Assembly (NCBI GenBank): GCA_963920635.1
Contig: OY987302.1
Coordinates: 37,513,500 to 37,577,499 of the forward strand
Reading direction: 5' to 3'
From: Pseudeuparius sepicola
Lineage: Eukaryota; Arthropoda; Insecta; Coleoptera; Anthribidae
DNA: 64,000 nucleotides
The notes beneath the pieces were generated by a model. It saw only the letters and a list, made by a program, of their open reading frames with translations, was not told the origin of the DNA and made no database searches. How positions within the stretch are numbered: position 1 is the stretch's first letter; every line of letters starts with the position of its first letter. A program made the position numbers and the translations under genes. Positions 44,660-55,105 of this stretch are shown here, in pieces.

Positions 44660-46831
44660 CAGGGTTAACTATCACTTAGTACACAAAATTTTACCACGTG
44701 CGCAGGATGGCTTAAGAAAACAGAAAAATATTTTTAGATTTTTTTACGATCTTTAAAAAAAGGGTAAAAACCCCAATTTTCCCTGTAAATCTCCGCCTCT
44801 AATTACGTCATCCAATATGGCTTCGGAACGTACTGTCAGCTTGAAGTTATTTTCGCGGTGTTGCCGTTGTTTTAGGAAGGATGAAAATACCTTTTTACTC
44901 AAACAAATAAAAAAAAATCATAAATAACAATCGATTCGAATCTGTACAGCCGCAGCGCTGTTAGATTTACCCGAGGTTCGCCTGGATTCACCTTACCTTA
45001 GTTTGAAATTTGAAAACAGAAAACAGGATATTAATCCCGAGTCCCGAGGCTCGTCTCGAGCTCGGTCCCGAGGCTAGGTAATCCTGAATACGCGTTTTTC
45101 GTTTTTGCATTTTTACATAGCAGCACCAAGTAAGTACAAAATTACATAGACATTTCTCGCCTCGCGAAACCTCGAAAATTTCGTAGCGATGGCGGACTGA
45201 CAGACATAAAAACTGGACACAAACGCCAAAACAGTAGAGGTCGGAGTGGTGCGTAATAATTATAGATATCGATGTCAATGTTAGATTAGTTGATTGCGTT
45301 TTCAAATAAATAATTTTCATAAGAAAACTTATTGAAAATCTATCTAAACTAAACAAAAAGAATTCTGTGATTTCTTAATGCCGGCGTTATTATACTGAAC
45401 GCTTTGCAATACAAAGACTGAACGTCGATGTGTATCGAATCGATGCACTGTCTTGTTCGACGTCGCATCTCTAACACCTGCGTCACACTTCACACTAGTT
45501 GCGCTAGTAGCCCGCGGAGGGCGTTTGCGAATTTAACCTCGCGTTATTTCCCAGCGTCTTTGTAAAAATGCCGGAGTATTCGAACGCCGAGTTCACGGAC
45601 ATGTTTATAATGTACGGGATATGCAATGAAAGTGCATATCGAGCTGCTGCAGAATACCGTATTCGTTTTCCCAATAGGACAAATATGCCAAATCCACGTA
45701 CCACGTATTTTCGTGAACGTTGTACAACGTATGCGAAACACTGGTGTTTTGCAAGCTAGAAGGGGTGGACCTGGAGGGCAAATGAGTATGAACGATGTTG
45801 AGGCATTACTTGATTTGGTGGAAGAGGAACCTTCCATAAGCACTACGGCTATTGCAACAAGATTGGGAATATCTCAGAACAAGGCAAGTCAAATAAAACC
45901 AATAAAACTGACTTGTACCAAAGACAATCCGATCTGATGGGGATTGTCTTTGCTTGTACCTAATACCCACATGAAATTTAAAAAATAAGAATAAAATTGG
46001 CTTCGTAAATAGTAACGCATTCGCCAAAATTGTGAATATTTCTAATTTCTCTTTTTTAGACACAGACTTGAATCCAATGGATTTTGGTATTTGGGGTTAC
46101 ATGAAGGCGATTGTGTACGAACAGGAAATAGACAACGAGCAGAAGTTACGTGAACGAATTGAAGGTGCAGCTGATCAAATCCGGAATAATCATGGACTTT
46201 TTGCATGTATCCGGACTTCTTTAATTGACCGAGTGAATTTGTGCATCGAGGGTAACGGCAGCCTCTTTGAACAGCTACTGTGTGCTAGTGCAGTTGTGTT
46301 TTTTGGTTACCTGGCGGAGGGGATCCCTCCGTGGTCGTCAGGCTGAGTACCTCGCTTCAAACAAAAGGAATGACGGAGGGAAACAAGAGGTCCCCAACAT
46401 ATTTAGAAAATGTGATGAATGTTGTGTAGTGTTGTGTGACTTTTAATGTAAAAAGGCAAGAAAACAGAAAATGGTGCAATATTCAATCCTGGAAATGTCA
46501 GTAAGGTGGGTGTTTCATAGGCATTCTACATGTTCCTTAGAAAGTAATCGTTTTCAAAAGAAAATCGAAATTTCGTGGTGAATCCACGGATAAATTGATA
46601 GACGTGGCAACGCCGCGCTATTTCACTACCTGTCACTACCATTGACTTAAGCGAAATTTTAAGACACGTCACGCGGGCGTCCATAGGCAGCGTCTTTTGA
46701 GGGGTTTTAAACAATTTAAAAAAAATTAGGCTTAAAACAAATGTTAGAAAATTTTTGAAAATTTATTTTGGCAAGTCTAATTTTTCTTTATCTACCATAA
46801 AAATTTGTGTACTAAGTGATAGTTAACCCGG
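44660..46831 (+). mobile_element. Mariner-like element, internally deleted
   Basis: CAGGGTTAACTATCACTTAG at 44660 is mirrored by CTAAGTGATAGTTAACCC ending at 46831, with TA on both sides. It holds the N- and C-terminal parts of a transposase but not the catalytic core. Confidence 0.82.
45568..46346 (+). pseudogene. Mariner-like transposase with DUF4817-type N-terminus
   Basis: From ATG 45568: a helix-turn-helix segment (YGICNESAYRAAAEYRIRF) of the type annotated DUF4817 in insects. After a frameshift near 45700 comes a second helix-turn-helix (ISTTAIATRLGISQNKASQI). After a gap with no similarity (about 45910-46060) the C-terminus follows: LNPMDFGIWGYMK, where the third catalytic acidic residue would be expected nearby, and CIRTSLIDRVNLCIEGNG. 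The DDE core is missing, so it is non-functional. Confidence 0.75.
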
Positions 46832-46841
46832 TATATATGAG

Positions 46842-46958
46842 ACATAAAACTATCAACAATACCAAAAAAATTTTTACAAACCCCAAACCTGCCATAGACA
46901 AAAATATGCAATCAAATTTAATCTATAAAGTTTCATGTTTGGATTGCCAGTCGATATA
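46842..46958 (+). pseudogene. Penelope-like element 2, GIY-YIG 5' part
   Basis: The plus strand reads NLIYKVSCLDCQSI ending at 46958. This is the first strand of the GIY-YIG endonuclease found at the C-terminus of Penelope-like polyproteins. The rest, beginning GQTKQYLHKRI, resumes at about 59806 on the other side of the Polinton. Upstream RT sequence is not present. Confidence 0.75.
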
Positions 46959-48093
46959 AGTAGTTAAGAATAGAGTTGAAAATAGTCCCCCCACCGCTTT
47001 TGTGGTCCCCCCACTCCTTTTTCGTACCCCCACTCCTACGCCCCTGGTAGGCCCCGCCCACTTTTCCCCCGCGCATGCGCACCGAGCGCATGACCTCTCC
47101 CCCGCACCCCGCAGCCATCATACCGTGTAATTGCGGCGTAATGAGTAATTACAATGCCGCGGGTCCATATTTCCGCGAAATTCGCACATAAATGTCAATT
47201 TATTGGTTAAGTACCGTATGTACGTGAAGAAATATTTAAAATACATACAATCACTCATTTCCCGCGCTTTTTTTGTCTAATTACTCTATTTATCCCCCTT
47301 GCAATGAAAAAACATTACATGTCAATTTATTGGTTAAGTACCGTTTATACCTACATAACTATTTAAAATAGGTATAATCACTCTCATTTCCCGTTTTTTT
47401 TCTAACTAGCAATATTTAACCCCTTTGCAATGAAAAAATACAGTGTACTGCACTGTATGGCGTATTATGCCCTATTTTCACGTAATAAACAAAAATTAAC
47501 TTCTATTTTGTCTCAGATCTAATAAATAATAACCTAGAACTTACTTTAAACTGAATAGGTACTCCTAAGAAGAATAAGGTAAGGATATATGAAAAACTCA
47601 ATCAATGAAAGCAATTGAAAACACTTTCAAAGCATGAGTTCAAACAAATATTCCAAACATATAATTACTGTCGTCCAGATACACTTTCCCAAAGCAGTCA
47701 CCACGGCTCCTCGAAAAGAACGCGCGACTTTATCGAAGCAAACACCGGTCACAGAGCTACTTTGCACCGTTATGTCGTATCAATTGGCTTCAAAGCAATC
47801 GCGACATTATTTAATTATGCCAAAATATCTCCACCGCAAACTGGACGCCACGGCGACCAGTTTTAATGCAGAACGGCTTTTGCCGAGCCACCCTCAGACA
47901 AAGGGTGACTAATCGATAAAATAGTTTAAATGTACCATCTACCTAGCACAACTCGTACCACCGGATCCCTCTAGGCGGGTACCAAAAGGGCTCTACGTCG
48001 AGGGATCGGGTGACACCTGCCCCTACGGTACCCGCCGCAGAGCCGCTGAAAAGTAGGCATCGATTAGACTAGAGCTCGCCATAGGTAGCCGCC

Positions 48094-48112
48094 GGTCGGC
48101 CGCCGGCCGACC
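48094..48112. repeat. GC-rich near-palindrome in Polinton TIR
   Basis: GGTCGGCCGCCGGCCGACC is symmetrical except at the centre. It recurs at 58689-58707 in the right repeat and stands out in AT-rich surroundings. Confidence 0.7.
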
Positions 48113-48269
48113 GACCGTGCGCTGCACGAAGCGGGCGCCCAGTGCGGGAGTAGAAAATATTGAACAGTATAATTTAAAATGAAATAAATTAAAAGCGGAT
48201 ACATTGCAGTGCTTTGATATTATTTCAGAATATACGTACAGGTACACGTACTATTGGAATTAAAGATAA

Positions 48270-48387
48270 CTGATAGCAGATAAAAGCCGAGGGTGGGGAA
48301 GCGCCTAAAATCATTCTCTTAGAACTTTGAATCCGACATTGTATATTTTACGTAGTAATTTGCTAGTCTCGTAAAATTATAGCCAAT
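48270..48387 (+). promoter_or_regulatory. Shared upstream module, copy 1
   Basis: From 'gcagataaaagccg' (48276) through 'ttgaatccgacattgtatat' to 'ctcgtaaaattat' and the ATG at 48388. The same module precedes the ORFs at 49945 and 58316 (minus), with the ATG 110-112 bp from the start of the conserved block on the left side. It is probably a promoter with the 5' untranslated region; no direct evidence of transcription. Confidence 0.6.
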
Positions 48388-48621
48388 ATGATGTCACAGA
48401 AAATCAGAAACCGTTTAATGGATCTATCCGAAAGAGGAGAAATTTATTGGAGATATATATTAGCCTCACAGGGGGGTGAGGAAGTACCAAATGTCGGAAA
48501 TTACGGTCAAGACGGACCCATAAACAACGAATGCGATGAGGGAATATATGTTATTAACACAGACGCATATTGTACCACCCGCCGTATTACACCTGTTCAA
48601 GTTTCACGTGGAGTTTGTTGA
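48388..48621 (+). CDS. Small ORF in left TIR, 77 aa, unknown
   Basis: Starts MMSQKIRNRLMDLSERGEIY and ends with VQVSRGVC. There is no known motif. The same ORF occurs in the right repeat (58316-58086 minus) with about five residue changes over 76, both copies open. It follows the shared upstream module. The frame may continue by splicing, since 'gtgtgagt' lies about 70 bp downstream. Role unknown; location inside the TIR and two copies suggest an early or regulatory product. Confidence 0.5.
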   Translation: MMSQKIRNRLMDLSERGEIYWRYILASQGGEEVPNVGNYGQDGPINNECDEGIYVINTDAYCTTRRITPVQVSRGVC

Positions 48622-48718
48622 AGAGGCTACATACTGTTTGACAATTGTCTATGTAAATATTATAACATTAGGACAATGCAATAGATAATGTGTGAGTTGC
48701 TATTCCACATATTATGTG

Positions 48719-49807
48719 AGGGTGTTCCTTAAGAGGTTCCACTTTCGCTATCGGCAACCCCCTCTTAATGACATGCTAATACTTAAGGGGGTTATTCTTG
48801 GGCCCATTTTAAGAAAAAAACTTCATATGAACGTATGTCGTAAACATCCTAACTTTTGAGATACAGGGCGTTAAAGTTCATTTTTTAAATTGAATTTTGG
48901 CTACATCTTCCGAACTAATCAAGCTGCTGAACTGAAATTTGGCACTGCTATGTTTTTGGGGATGGAGAATAAGCTGAAAATGTCAATTTCACCGTATCTC
49001 ACAGAGGGCGCCACTTGCGCTGTTTTTTGATCACACTTTTACGCGTAACTTTTTTGAGGTTATCTTTTTGGTCCTGCAGGTCCATCATTTTAGTGCATCT
49101 TTTCATTCTGCAAGAAAAAGGTACTCTTGTTTCATAACGATTAAATCAACCGTTTGCGTTGAAATTACCAAAACGTGCCTTAAAACACCTGTTGATTCCA
49201 ATATTCGAAACATAAAATTTTCACCTACTGCTTTCAAATGTTACAGATCAACTGTACATTCAAAATGATGAAAAAAAATGCCAAATGGGCATTGGTCAAA
49301 ACACCATTGGTTTTCTTGAAATAGTGTCCAAATTTTGTCAAATTCAATCCTTTCCATTTTGAAAGCGAATAATTTTTATTACATTGTTCATAGGGATTTT
49401 TTTTTTCAGTTTAAATGGTACAGTTGATCTGTAACACTTGAAGGTGGTAGGTGAAAATTTTATGTTTCGAATATTGAAGTCAACAGGTGTTTTGGAGAAC
49501 GTTTTGGCAATTTCAAAGCAAACGGTTGATTTAGTCGTTATGAAACAAGAGTACCTTTTTCTTGCAGAATGAAAAGATGCACTAAAATGATGGACCTGCA
49601 GGATCAAAAAGATAACCTCAAAAAAGTTCAGCAGCTTGATTATTTCGGGAGATGTAGCCAAAATTCAATTTAAAAAAATGAATTTTAACGCCCTGTATCT
49701 CAAAAGTTAGGACGTTTACGACATATGTTCATATGAAGTTTTTTTTCTTAAAATGGGCCCAAGAATAACCCCCTTAAGTATTAGCATGTCATTAAGGAAC
49801 ACCCTGT
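48719..49807. mobile_element. Palindromic repeat B inserted in Polinton
   Basis: GGGTGTTCCTTAA on the left is mirrored by TTAAGGAACACCC on the right. The arms continue through 'cttaagggggttattcttgg', 'acagggcgtt' and 'aggttatctttttg' for most of 540 bp each. It separates the left TIR from the next Polinton ORF. A partial relative lies at 20040-20740. Confidence 0.85.
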
Positions 49808-49810
49808 ATA

Positions 49811-49944
49811 TTTTGAGAAGTGGGGGTATAGGTTGCAGATAAAAGCCGCGGGTGGAAGCGCCTAAAATCATTCTCTTCGAACTTTGAATCCGACATTGTA
49901 TATTTTACCTAGTAATTTGCTAGTCTCGTAAAATTATAACCAAT
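49811..49944 (+). promoter_or_regulatory. Shared upstream module, copy 2
   Basis: Starts 'attttgagaagtgggggtata', then 'gcagataaaagccg' at 49835 and 'ctcgtaaaattataaccaat' up to ATG 49945. It matches the right TIR module (58317-58460) over its full length, better than the shortened left copy. Confidence 0.6.
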
Positions 49945-50328
49945 ATGTGGGCACCATATTCAAGCCAGAATTGGTGTGATGCCGTAGATCTCGAGACGGG
50001 TATCGAAATAATTAGAGCAGAATTACACAACCTAGAATTTGATAGGTCCTACGCCTCAAATTATGATTCACGGTTGTGTACTGACTTGGAGGCTCTTCAG
50101 GAAACTTTAAACCAAGAGAGAAGATTCAGTGAAGGAGTGACAATATGTGACAAGTACTTGGGTGAAAGTATAGGCCTGAATGAATTTTGCGCTAATATGG
50201 CGGATATTAACTTGGAACGATTTTTATTTAATATTTCGAATTTTTTACCCGAACACATAATAGAAAAGTATGGGCTCGCAGAATTAAAACAAGACGGATG
50301 CTACTCATTCGAAGAGGAAGATGACTAG
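49945..50328 (+). CDS. Orphan Polinton ORF, 127 aa
   Basis: Intact frame from ATG to TAG with AATAAA at 50343 and 50394. The protein is acidic, with a C-terminal run of Glu/Asp (SFEEEDD) and no recognised domain; a helical central part (DLEALQETLNQERRF) is likely. It is one of the very few unbroken frames in this element. It sits between the left TIR and the capsid block, downstream of the shared module, so it may be co-regulated with the TIR ORF. Confidence 0.55.
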   Translation: MWAPYSSQNWCDAVDLETGIEIIRAELHNLEFDRSYASNYDSRLCTDLEALQETLNQERRFSEGVTICDKYLGESIGLNEFCANMADINLERFLFNISNFLPEHIIEKYGLAELKQDGCYSFEEEDD

Positions 50329-50528
50329 ACCGATTTGTTTGTAATAAATATGTTATAAAATAATATAGTTTTTATACATTCCTTATTGTACTCAATAAAA
50401 CTGTGGTATATTTAAATGTGTTTTTTTTTTTCGTTTTGGGTTATGTAACAACTAAAAATAATACACACCAAAGATATTATAATTCTTTATTGATCAATTA
50501 TGAAAAAATACAAGTACATAAAATAAAT

Positions 50529-51721
50529 TCAATACTGAATACCAGTGTTTACAGTACCATCATAAATATTATAGCTCAAATGTGAATCATGTATAATTAA
50601 AGCATAAGCTCTGGTGCCTGTTGGGAACCTATTTTTACGTGTCTCAAACTCCAACTTGATGTCCACTGTTGAAGTTTTTAACGAATCTGATTGGTAGGAG
50701 CGGTCGATAACAAAAACTGGATTTTTAAGTATTCTTCTAAATCCATCATTGGTTCTGTAAAATCTTTTCCATAATAAGCACTTTAGAAATTTTGGTATGC
50801 ATAATAGGCTGGAGCAATAAGTTTTTTTGAGAAATCCAAATTCCATCGCTCGTATGGGTAAACATCAGAATTTAGATAAAGACGAACATTGCCAATGTCG
50901 GCGTTAGTAAACTGAGTAACATCTTTTGTGTAATTATCGGATTAATCTGTAGATTGGAATCCAATAATAATATAGCGAGGTCTTTCCAAACTCGTGTTCG
51001 TCCTTATTGCCCAAACATCGGATGAAGTATTACGAAGCGCTGGTAATTCATAGAGATCCCATGTACGATATGGCACCTTAACTACTGCATTGTTCCCACC
51101 TTTATTTATTTGTAAGAGTAGTCTAAGTTTTTGTTTATCCTCAGGTACAATGTGACGAATTTTCCACTCGATCTTTGTGATTTCTAATGCAGCATCAACC
51201 TCTCCGATAAAAGAGTTTTTAAAGGATCGGGCAATAATCAATATTAACTCCTGTTTTACGTTCAAAATTCCTTTGGAATAATCTTCAGCAAAACCCATCA
51301 AAAATTGAAGTGGGAGTTTTCCAATGAAATGTGTGGCTAGTAGAATCTAGGACGGCATTATTTTCTTCAGACAAACCCCACCCACAAGTAGTAAGGAAAT
51401 TAGATTGTGTCTTGTGTATAGTTTTTAGGGCTGTTGTTATACCGGGTTTTCTAACCACGCAGACTTGATCTCCGCCCATTTCATAACGTATTTCATCGAA
51501 AAGAAATGCAAATGCGTTATTGGCAAGGTACCTTCAATATAAATGTAACTATCGGCAATATCAAGAATAAGGTTCTGAAAATTTACTGGGATTGGTATCT
51601 CATCCGAGTTGTTGTATTTTGGTGACCCATACGGTTTGAAAGTGTGTTCGTGTAGACTAATGAGTGACTGATTAAATACAGGTTCTTCAAACACCTCCAA
51701 TTTTTCACTGGTGACAACCAT
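50529..51721 (-). pseudogene. Polinton major capsid protein (double jelly-roll), frameshifted
   Basis: Minus strand from ATG 51721. Segments in three or more frames follow the known insect Polinton capsid: YNNSDEIPIPVNFQNL (about 51600), DSYIYIEGTL, GFAEDYSKGILNVKQELILI (about 51295), IEWKIRHIVPEDKQKLRLLL, PRYIIIGFQ (about 50960), then VFVIDRSYQSDSLKTSTVDI and a C-terminal TRAYALIIHDSHLSY. The length, about 400 codons, is usual. Breaks fall near 51460, 51295 and 50900. In intact relatives it builds the icosahedral shell. Confidence 0.82.
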
Positions 51722-51724
51722 GAT

Positions 51725-51910
51725 TTATTTACGTAGACGTAGGCCAATATATTGTAAAAATTTGCGATCTTTCCGTGAAAGACGTCTTGATGCTCCAGAT
51801 ACTTTACATGAACTGAATCTACATCCCCCGAAATTTTTACTTTTATTATCGAATACTTCTTGTTTGTTGTCATATATTTTATATGTCTGTTTCTTAAAAA
51901 CAAATCCCAT
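51725..51910 (-). CDS. Small basic ORF, 61 aa
   Basis: Minus strand, ATG at 51910, stop directly before the capsid ATG at 51721, in tight spacing. The C-terminal half is basic (ASRRLSRKDRKFLQYIGLRL). I do not recognise a named family. Tight packing between two virion genes suggests a small virion or DNA-binding protein, but a chance frame cannot be excluded. Confidence 0.4.
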   Translation of the reverse strand: MGFVFKKQTYKIYDNKQEVFDNKSKNFGGCRFSSCKVSGASRRLSRKDRKFLQYIGLRLRK

Positions 51911-51916
51911 ATTAGA

Positions 51917-52644
51917 TTATTTCTTTAGCTCTAGTTTTACAATGATTTTTTCACCGCGAAAATTGATCAAGTTACCACTATCATCCAAGATGCGTAGTGT
52001 AATGTTTTCGATGTACTGACGCCCTTTAGGATTTATTGGCATGTATATAATATTCTGAGGCTCCTTTGTTAGTTTATATCCTGCTTCTACGTTAATATCA
52101 AATTGGAAGAGCGTGTGAGACTGCAGAATTTTGATATGCACCACCAATTATATTACAATCAATACAGATTATCCTCACCTCTCATTATATCCACAGGTAC
52201 TGTCGACTGGTGAACGACATATGGTTTTAGAAACGTTCGTTCGAAACCTAACAATGTTCCTATAGAATTTTTACGTGTAAAATCAATCTCATAATACATT
52301 GAAAAAATTTCACATTTGAGAGTATTGTTATTGGCATGTAGAGAGAAGGTTTTTTTGCGTTCAGTCTCGTGCATGTCCTCTACCTTCATAGCCCGTAGTA
52401 TCGCCATATAAATTTCACTAATTTCCTATGTACCCGGTGGAATGTGGACGATTGTCGAAATTTCCGAATCGGGGGGTTTGTATGCAAAACAGTTGTTTGT
52501 TTCATCCACGTTGAGTATCGAATTGCAGGTATATAATCCAATTAGTCCAAGACCATAGTTGCAGTTTGAATTCAACTCTATTGGTGGATAATAATCTGCA
52601 CTAATTACACTTGTATGTCCAGATAGTGTAAACGTTCGAGACAT
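51917..52644 (-). pseudogene. Polinton minor capsid (penton-like) protein, frameshifted
   Basis: From ATG 52644 (MSRTFTLSGHTSVISADYYP) the frame carries LGLIGLYTCNSILNV. It continues in the next frame (52407-52159) with SLHANNNTLKCEIFSMYYEI and NSIGTLLGFER, then in a third (52147-51917) with NIIYMPINPKGRQYIENITL and DDSGNLINFRGEKI. These are the landmarks of the single jelly-roll minor capsid protein of insect Polintons. Two frameshifts, near 52420 and 52150, inactivate it. Confidence 0.8.
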
Positions 52645-52678
52645 GACTGATAGAACTTGAGTTATTACAATGTTTTTA

Positions 52679-53071
52679 TTATTTTTTACAGCAACTAAAT
52701 ATGTTAGCTCTTCCTGTTATTTGCGGTGATTTATTAGACATAGTAACCCTAGCGGAATTATCTGATGCTATTCCAACATGTCTCATATTGCATAAACAGC
52801 AAACCAATCTTTCAGGGTTAGCATCTTTACTATCGCAACCATCTTCAGAAATATCGTGTTTGGTGCAGTACAGATATTTTAGAATATCAACATCGTTCTG
52901 TACATGTTCGGGCAATTTATGCCAAACCAATGGTATCTCTTCTGATGTACAAACAATTATTACTTCTTTAGGCATATCTGCTAACTGTTTTTCACTCATT
53001 TTAGTTAAACTGCGTAAACTAGAAAACGCCAGCAGGGAATGTGCCATTCTTTTTATTGTTTCACGATCCAT
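52679..53071 (-). CDS. Unknown Polinton protein, 130 aa
   Basis: ATG 53071 is chosen because it follows the protease stop by 8 bp; the open frame extends further upstream without support. The protein starts MDRETIKRMAHSLLAF, has a possible helical middle (EQLADMPKEV-like) and a cysteine-rich stretch (YCTKH, CDSKD, CCLCNM) that might bind zinc. It lies between protease and minor capsid. I cannot assign a function. Confidence 0.5.
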   Translation of the reverse strand: MDRETIKRMAHSLLAFSSLRSLTKMSEKQLADMPKEVIIVCTSEEIPLVWHKLPEHVQNDVDILKYLYCTKHDISEDGCDSKDANPERLVCCLCNMRHVGIASDNSARVTMSNKSPQITGRANIFSCCKK

Positions 53072-53079
53072 TTTTATGG

Positions 53080-53474
53080 TTAAGTGGGGTCTGGGAGAAA
53101 CTGCAAGCACAAATGTCCACACCAGACTGTATCAAATTCTTGTTGTCTTTCATAGTTGTAATATATTTTACTTGCATTTTCACACCCGTATATAATAAGT
53201 AGTGCACTATTTCTGAAGGTGGTGGTAAATCTCCAAAACTGTCGTAATAGCTGACTATAGGTCCGATTTTTTTAAATGCGGTCCAATGCGTCTCCTTTCT
53301 TTTCTATCCAAGTTCACAATGATGGATTCGTTAAGTAATGGTCCTCCTTTAGGTAGAGTGTCCCGCATGAACACACCCCTAAAATATGGAATTTGTAACT
53401 TTTTCTCAAAAAACTCAATATCGATGTTGGAGAGGGCCCTGAGGGGTAGGGACTTTAAAAGTTTTTTTGATTAT
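53080..53474 (-). pseudogene. Polinton adenain-like cysteine protease (PRO)
   Basis: The minus strand reads NIDIEFFEKK, IPYFRGVFMRDTLPKGGP and NESIIVNLD. After a frameshift near 53290, where the catalytic His would be, it reads SYYDSFGDLPPP and FDTVWCGHLCLQFLPDP, ending TAA at 53080. The Asp in DSFG and the Cys in WCGHLC match the adenovirus protease/Ulp1 (C48-related) active site. In the family it matures virion proteins. Confidence 0.8.
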
Positions 53475-53669
53475 TTAAATATCCATAGCTGAGCGGTATG
53501 GTTTCAAATACATTCCTTTTCCCAATGCGATGGCCTCCATAGTTTTGTTATGGCGGGTAGCCTCTATTAAGTGATTTTGGGCATCCTTTGTATGATTAAC
53601 AGCTTTTACATTACCTGCTGTACCACCGGCCAACGCACCTAGCGCAGATAGTCCGGCAAATATCGGCAA
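53475..53669 (-). CDS. Gly/Ala-rich small virion-like protein, 64 aa
   Basis: Starts MPIFAGLSALGALAGGTAGN and ends KGMYLKPYRSAMD. The hydrophobic Gly-Ala start and the C-terminal YLKPY motif are typical of a small protein encoded next to the protease in insect Polintons. It may be a minor virion component and a protease substrate. The frame is intact. Confidence 0.6.
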   Translation of the reverse strand: MPIFAGLSALGALAGGTAGNVKAVNHTKDAQNHLIEATRHNKTMEAIALGKGMYLKPYRSAMDI

Positions 53670-53704
53670 CAGCGGTAATATGCCACCAAATTTGTGAATT
53701 GGGA

Positions 53705-54326
53705 TTATACGTGGTGTTTGTAACTTTCCTTTTCCACTAGTTTTTTTAAATATTTGCGAGCCGCTTTCAAAGCCACCTGTGCGGTTGAATGTAGATCACT
53801 CCGAATTGCATGTTTGCCTCCCACTTTTTTGAGAGTTTTACGCACGTCTACCAAAAGACCTCTACCAAAATTAACTTTTTTATTTGAAGCCTTTTTCTCG
53901 TTCCGAGATGTGCTATGTTTGGCAGGTAGAGAAGTGCAACCCATTCCAAATCGTTGTTTGGTTTTCATTATATTAGTGACAAGCCAAGCGGCTGCTTTCT
54001 CACCGGCTTCCGCGTCTTTGGATTTAACTCGTTCCCACGCTCGTTGTTCAAGATATTTGTCAGCTTTATGATGTTATTTTAAATCACTGCTACGATTGTA
54101 TGAGATATCGTGCTCCTTGCAAGCGGAATCTAATTGATTAATTCCTCTCTCCTCTATGTAACCTTTTTTTGAGGTGGGTCCCGGGCCCGCAAAATTGATA
54201 TCCTGGTAAATGAAGCTCAAATGGGAGTTTATTAATTAATGTATTAATAACACCCCGACCAGTTTTTAATCGTCGGCCTTTGCGGGAGCATCCACTACGT
54301 GTACTACTCTGCTCAACAGATAACAT
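53705..54326 (-). pseudogene. Phospholipase A2-like Polinton protein, frameshifted
   Basis: From ATG 54326 the frame has TGRGVINTLINKLPFELHLP, then YQFCGPGTHLKKRL, matching the Ca-binding loop of parvovirus-type PLA2. After a frameshift near 54150 it reads NQLDSACKEHDISYN with the His-Asp dyad (about 54110). A stop and further shift follow, then the intact basic tail (53968-53705), with VNFGRGLLVDVRKTLKKVG and many lysines. In parvoviruses such domains help virions leave endosomes; the role here is inferred. It is transcribed away from the ATPase. Confidence 0.75.
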
Positions 54327-54376
54327 TTGAGTGAATGCGGAAAATAAGTGTAATTTGTTTATATAATATTTTTAAT
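54327..54376. promoter_or_regulatory. Divergent intergenic gap, PLA2-like / ATPase
   Basis: Only 50 AT-rich bases separate ATG 54326 (minus) from ATG 54377 (plus), including 'tttatataatattttt'. Both transcription blocks of the element would start here, so a compact bidirectional promoter is likely. Confidence 0.45.
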
Positions 54377-55070
54377 ATGCGTGTTGTAAAGCAAGGACAA
54401 TCACTTGAAGTTGATAACATAGATGATAGAGTTACAAACGAAACAGATAATTGTCGACGACATGGATCGCTTCTACCCAATAGCATACGCGGCTTGATTA
54501 TCGGTCCATCTAACTGTGGAAAGACAAATGTAATGATTTCGCTGCTAACCCACCCGCAAGGGCTACATTTTTCCAATATCTATATTTTTTCCAAATCATT
54601 ATACCAACCAAAGTATCAGTACTTGAAAAAATGTTGTAACACCCATGGTGGGGATGGGTCTATACACATTTAGCGATAGAGAGTCTATTATGGAACCGTC
54701 GTAAGCCGAATCCGATTCAATATTTATATTTGATGACGTCATATGTGAGAAACAAGATGAAATCCGAGCCTATTTCAGTATGGGGCGCCATAAAAATGTA
54801 GATTCCTTTTTCTTAGCACAAACTTATTCGAAAATACCAAAACAACTAGTTCGTGACAACGCAAATTTACTTGTTGTGTTCAAACAAGACGAAACAAATT
54901 TACGTCATATTTTTAGTGGCCATATAAACCCCGATTTAACTTTTGCAGAATTTCTTAAAATCTGTGGGGAATGTTGGAAAGATCGTTATGGATTTTTGGT
55001 TATTGACAAAGACAGTGAAAAAAATAATGGGAGATATCGAAAGTGTTTTGATAGTTACATATACATATAA
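54377..55070 (+). pseudogene. Polinton FtsK/A32-type packaging ATPase, frameshifted
   Basis: ATG 54377. Walker A is IIGPSNCGKTNV near 54500-54535; Walker B is LIFDDVICE near 54720-54745, in another frame after a break near 54665. FLAQTYSKIP, DNANLLVVFKQD and a C-terminal LVIDKDSEKNNGRYRK follow to 55070. Length and motifs fit the genome-packaging ATPase shared by Polintons and large DNA viruses. One frameshift separates the Walker motifs. Confidence 0.85.
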
Positions 55071-55105
55071 ACATTTTTAATTTAATCATTCGTGAACCAT
55101 CTAGC

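Larger units (their letters stand above)
46959..48718 (+). repeat. Polinton left terminal inverted repeat
   Basis: Matches 57982-59803 in reverse for its whole length, including CT-rich 'ccccccac' runs, 'gcgcatgcgc', the GC palindrome at 48094, the small ORF at 48388 and the tail 'gtgtgagttgc'. It lacks a piece present in the right copy between 'aaagataact' and 'gcagataaaagcc' (an ATT run plus about 90 bp). Confidence 0.92.
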
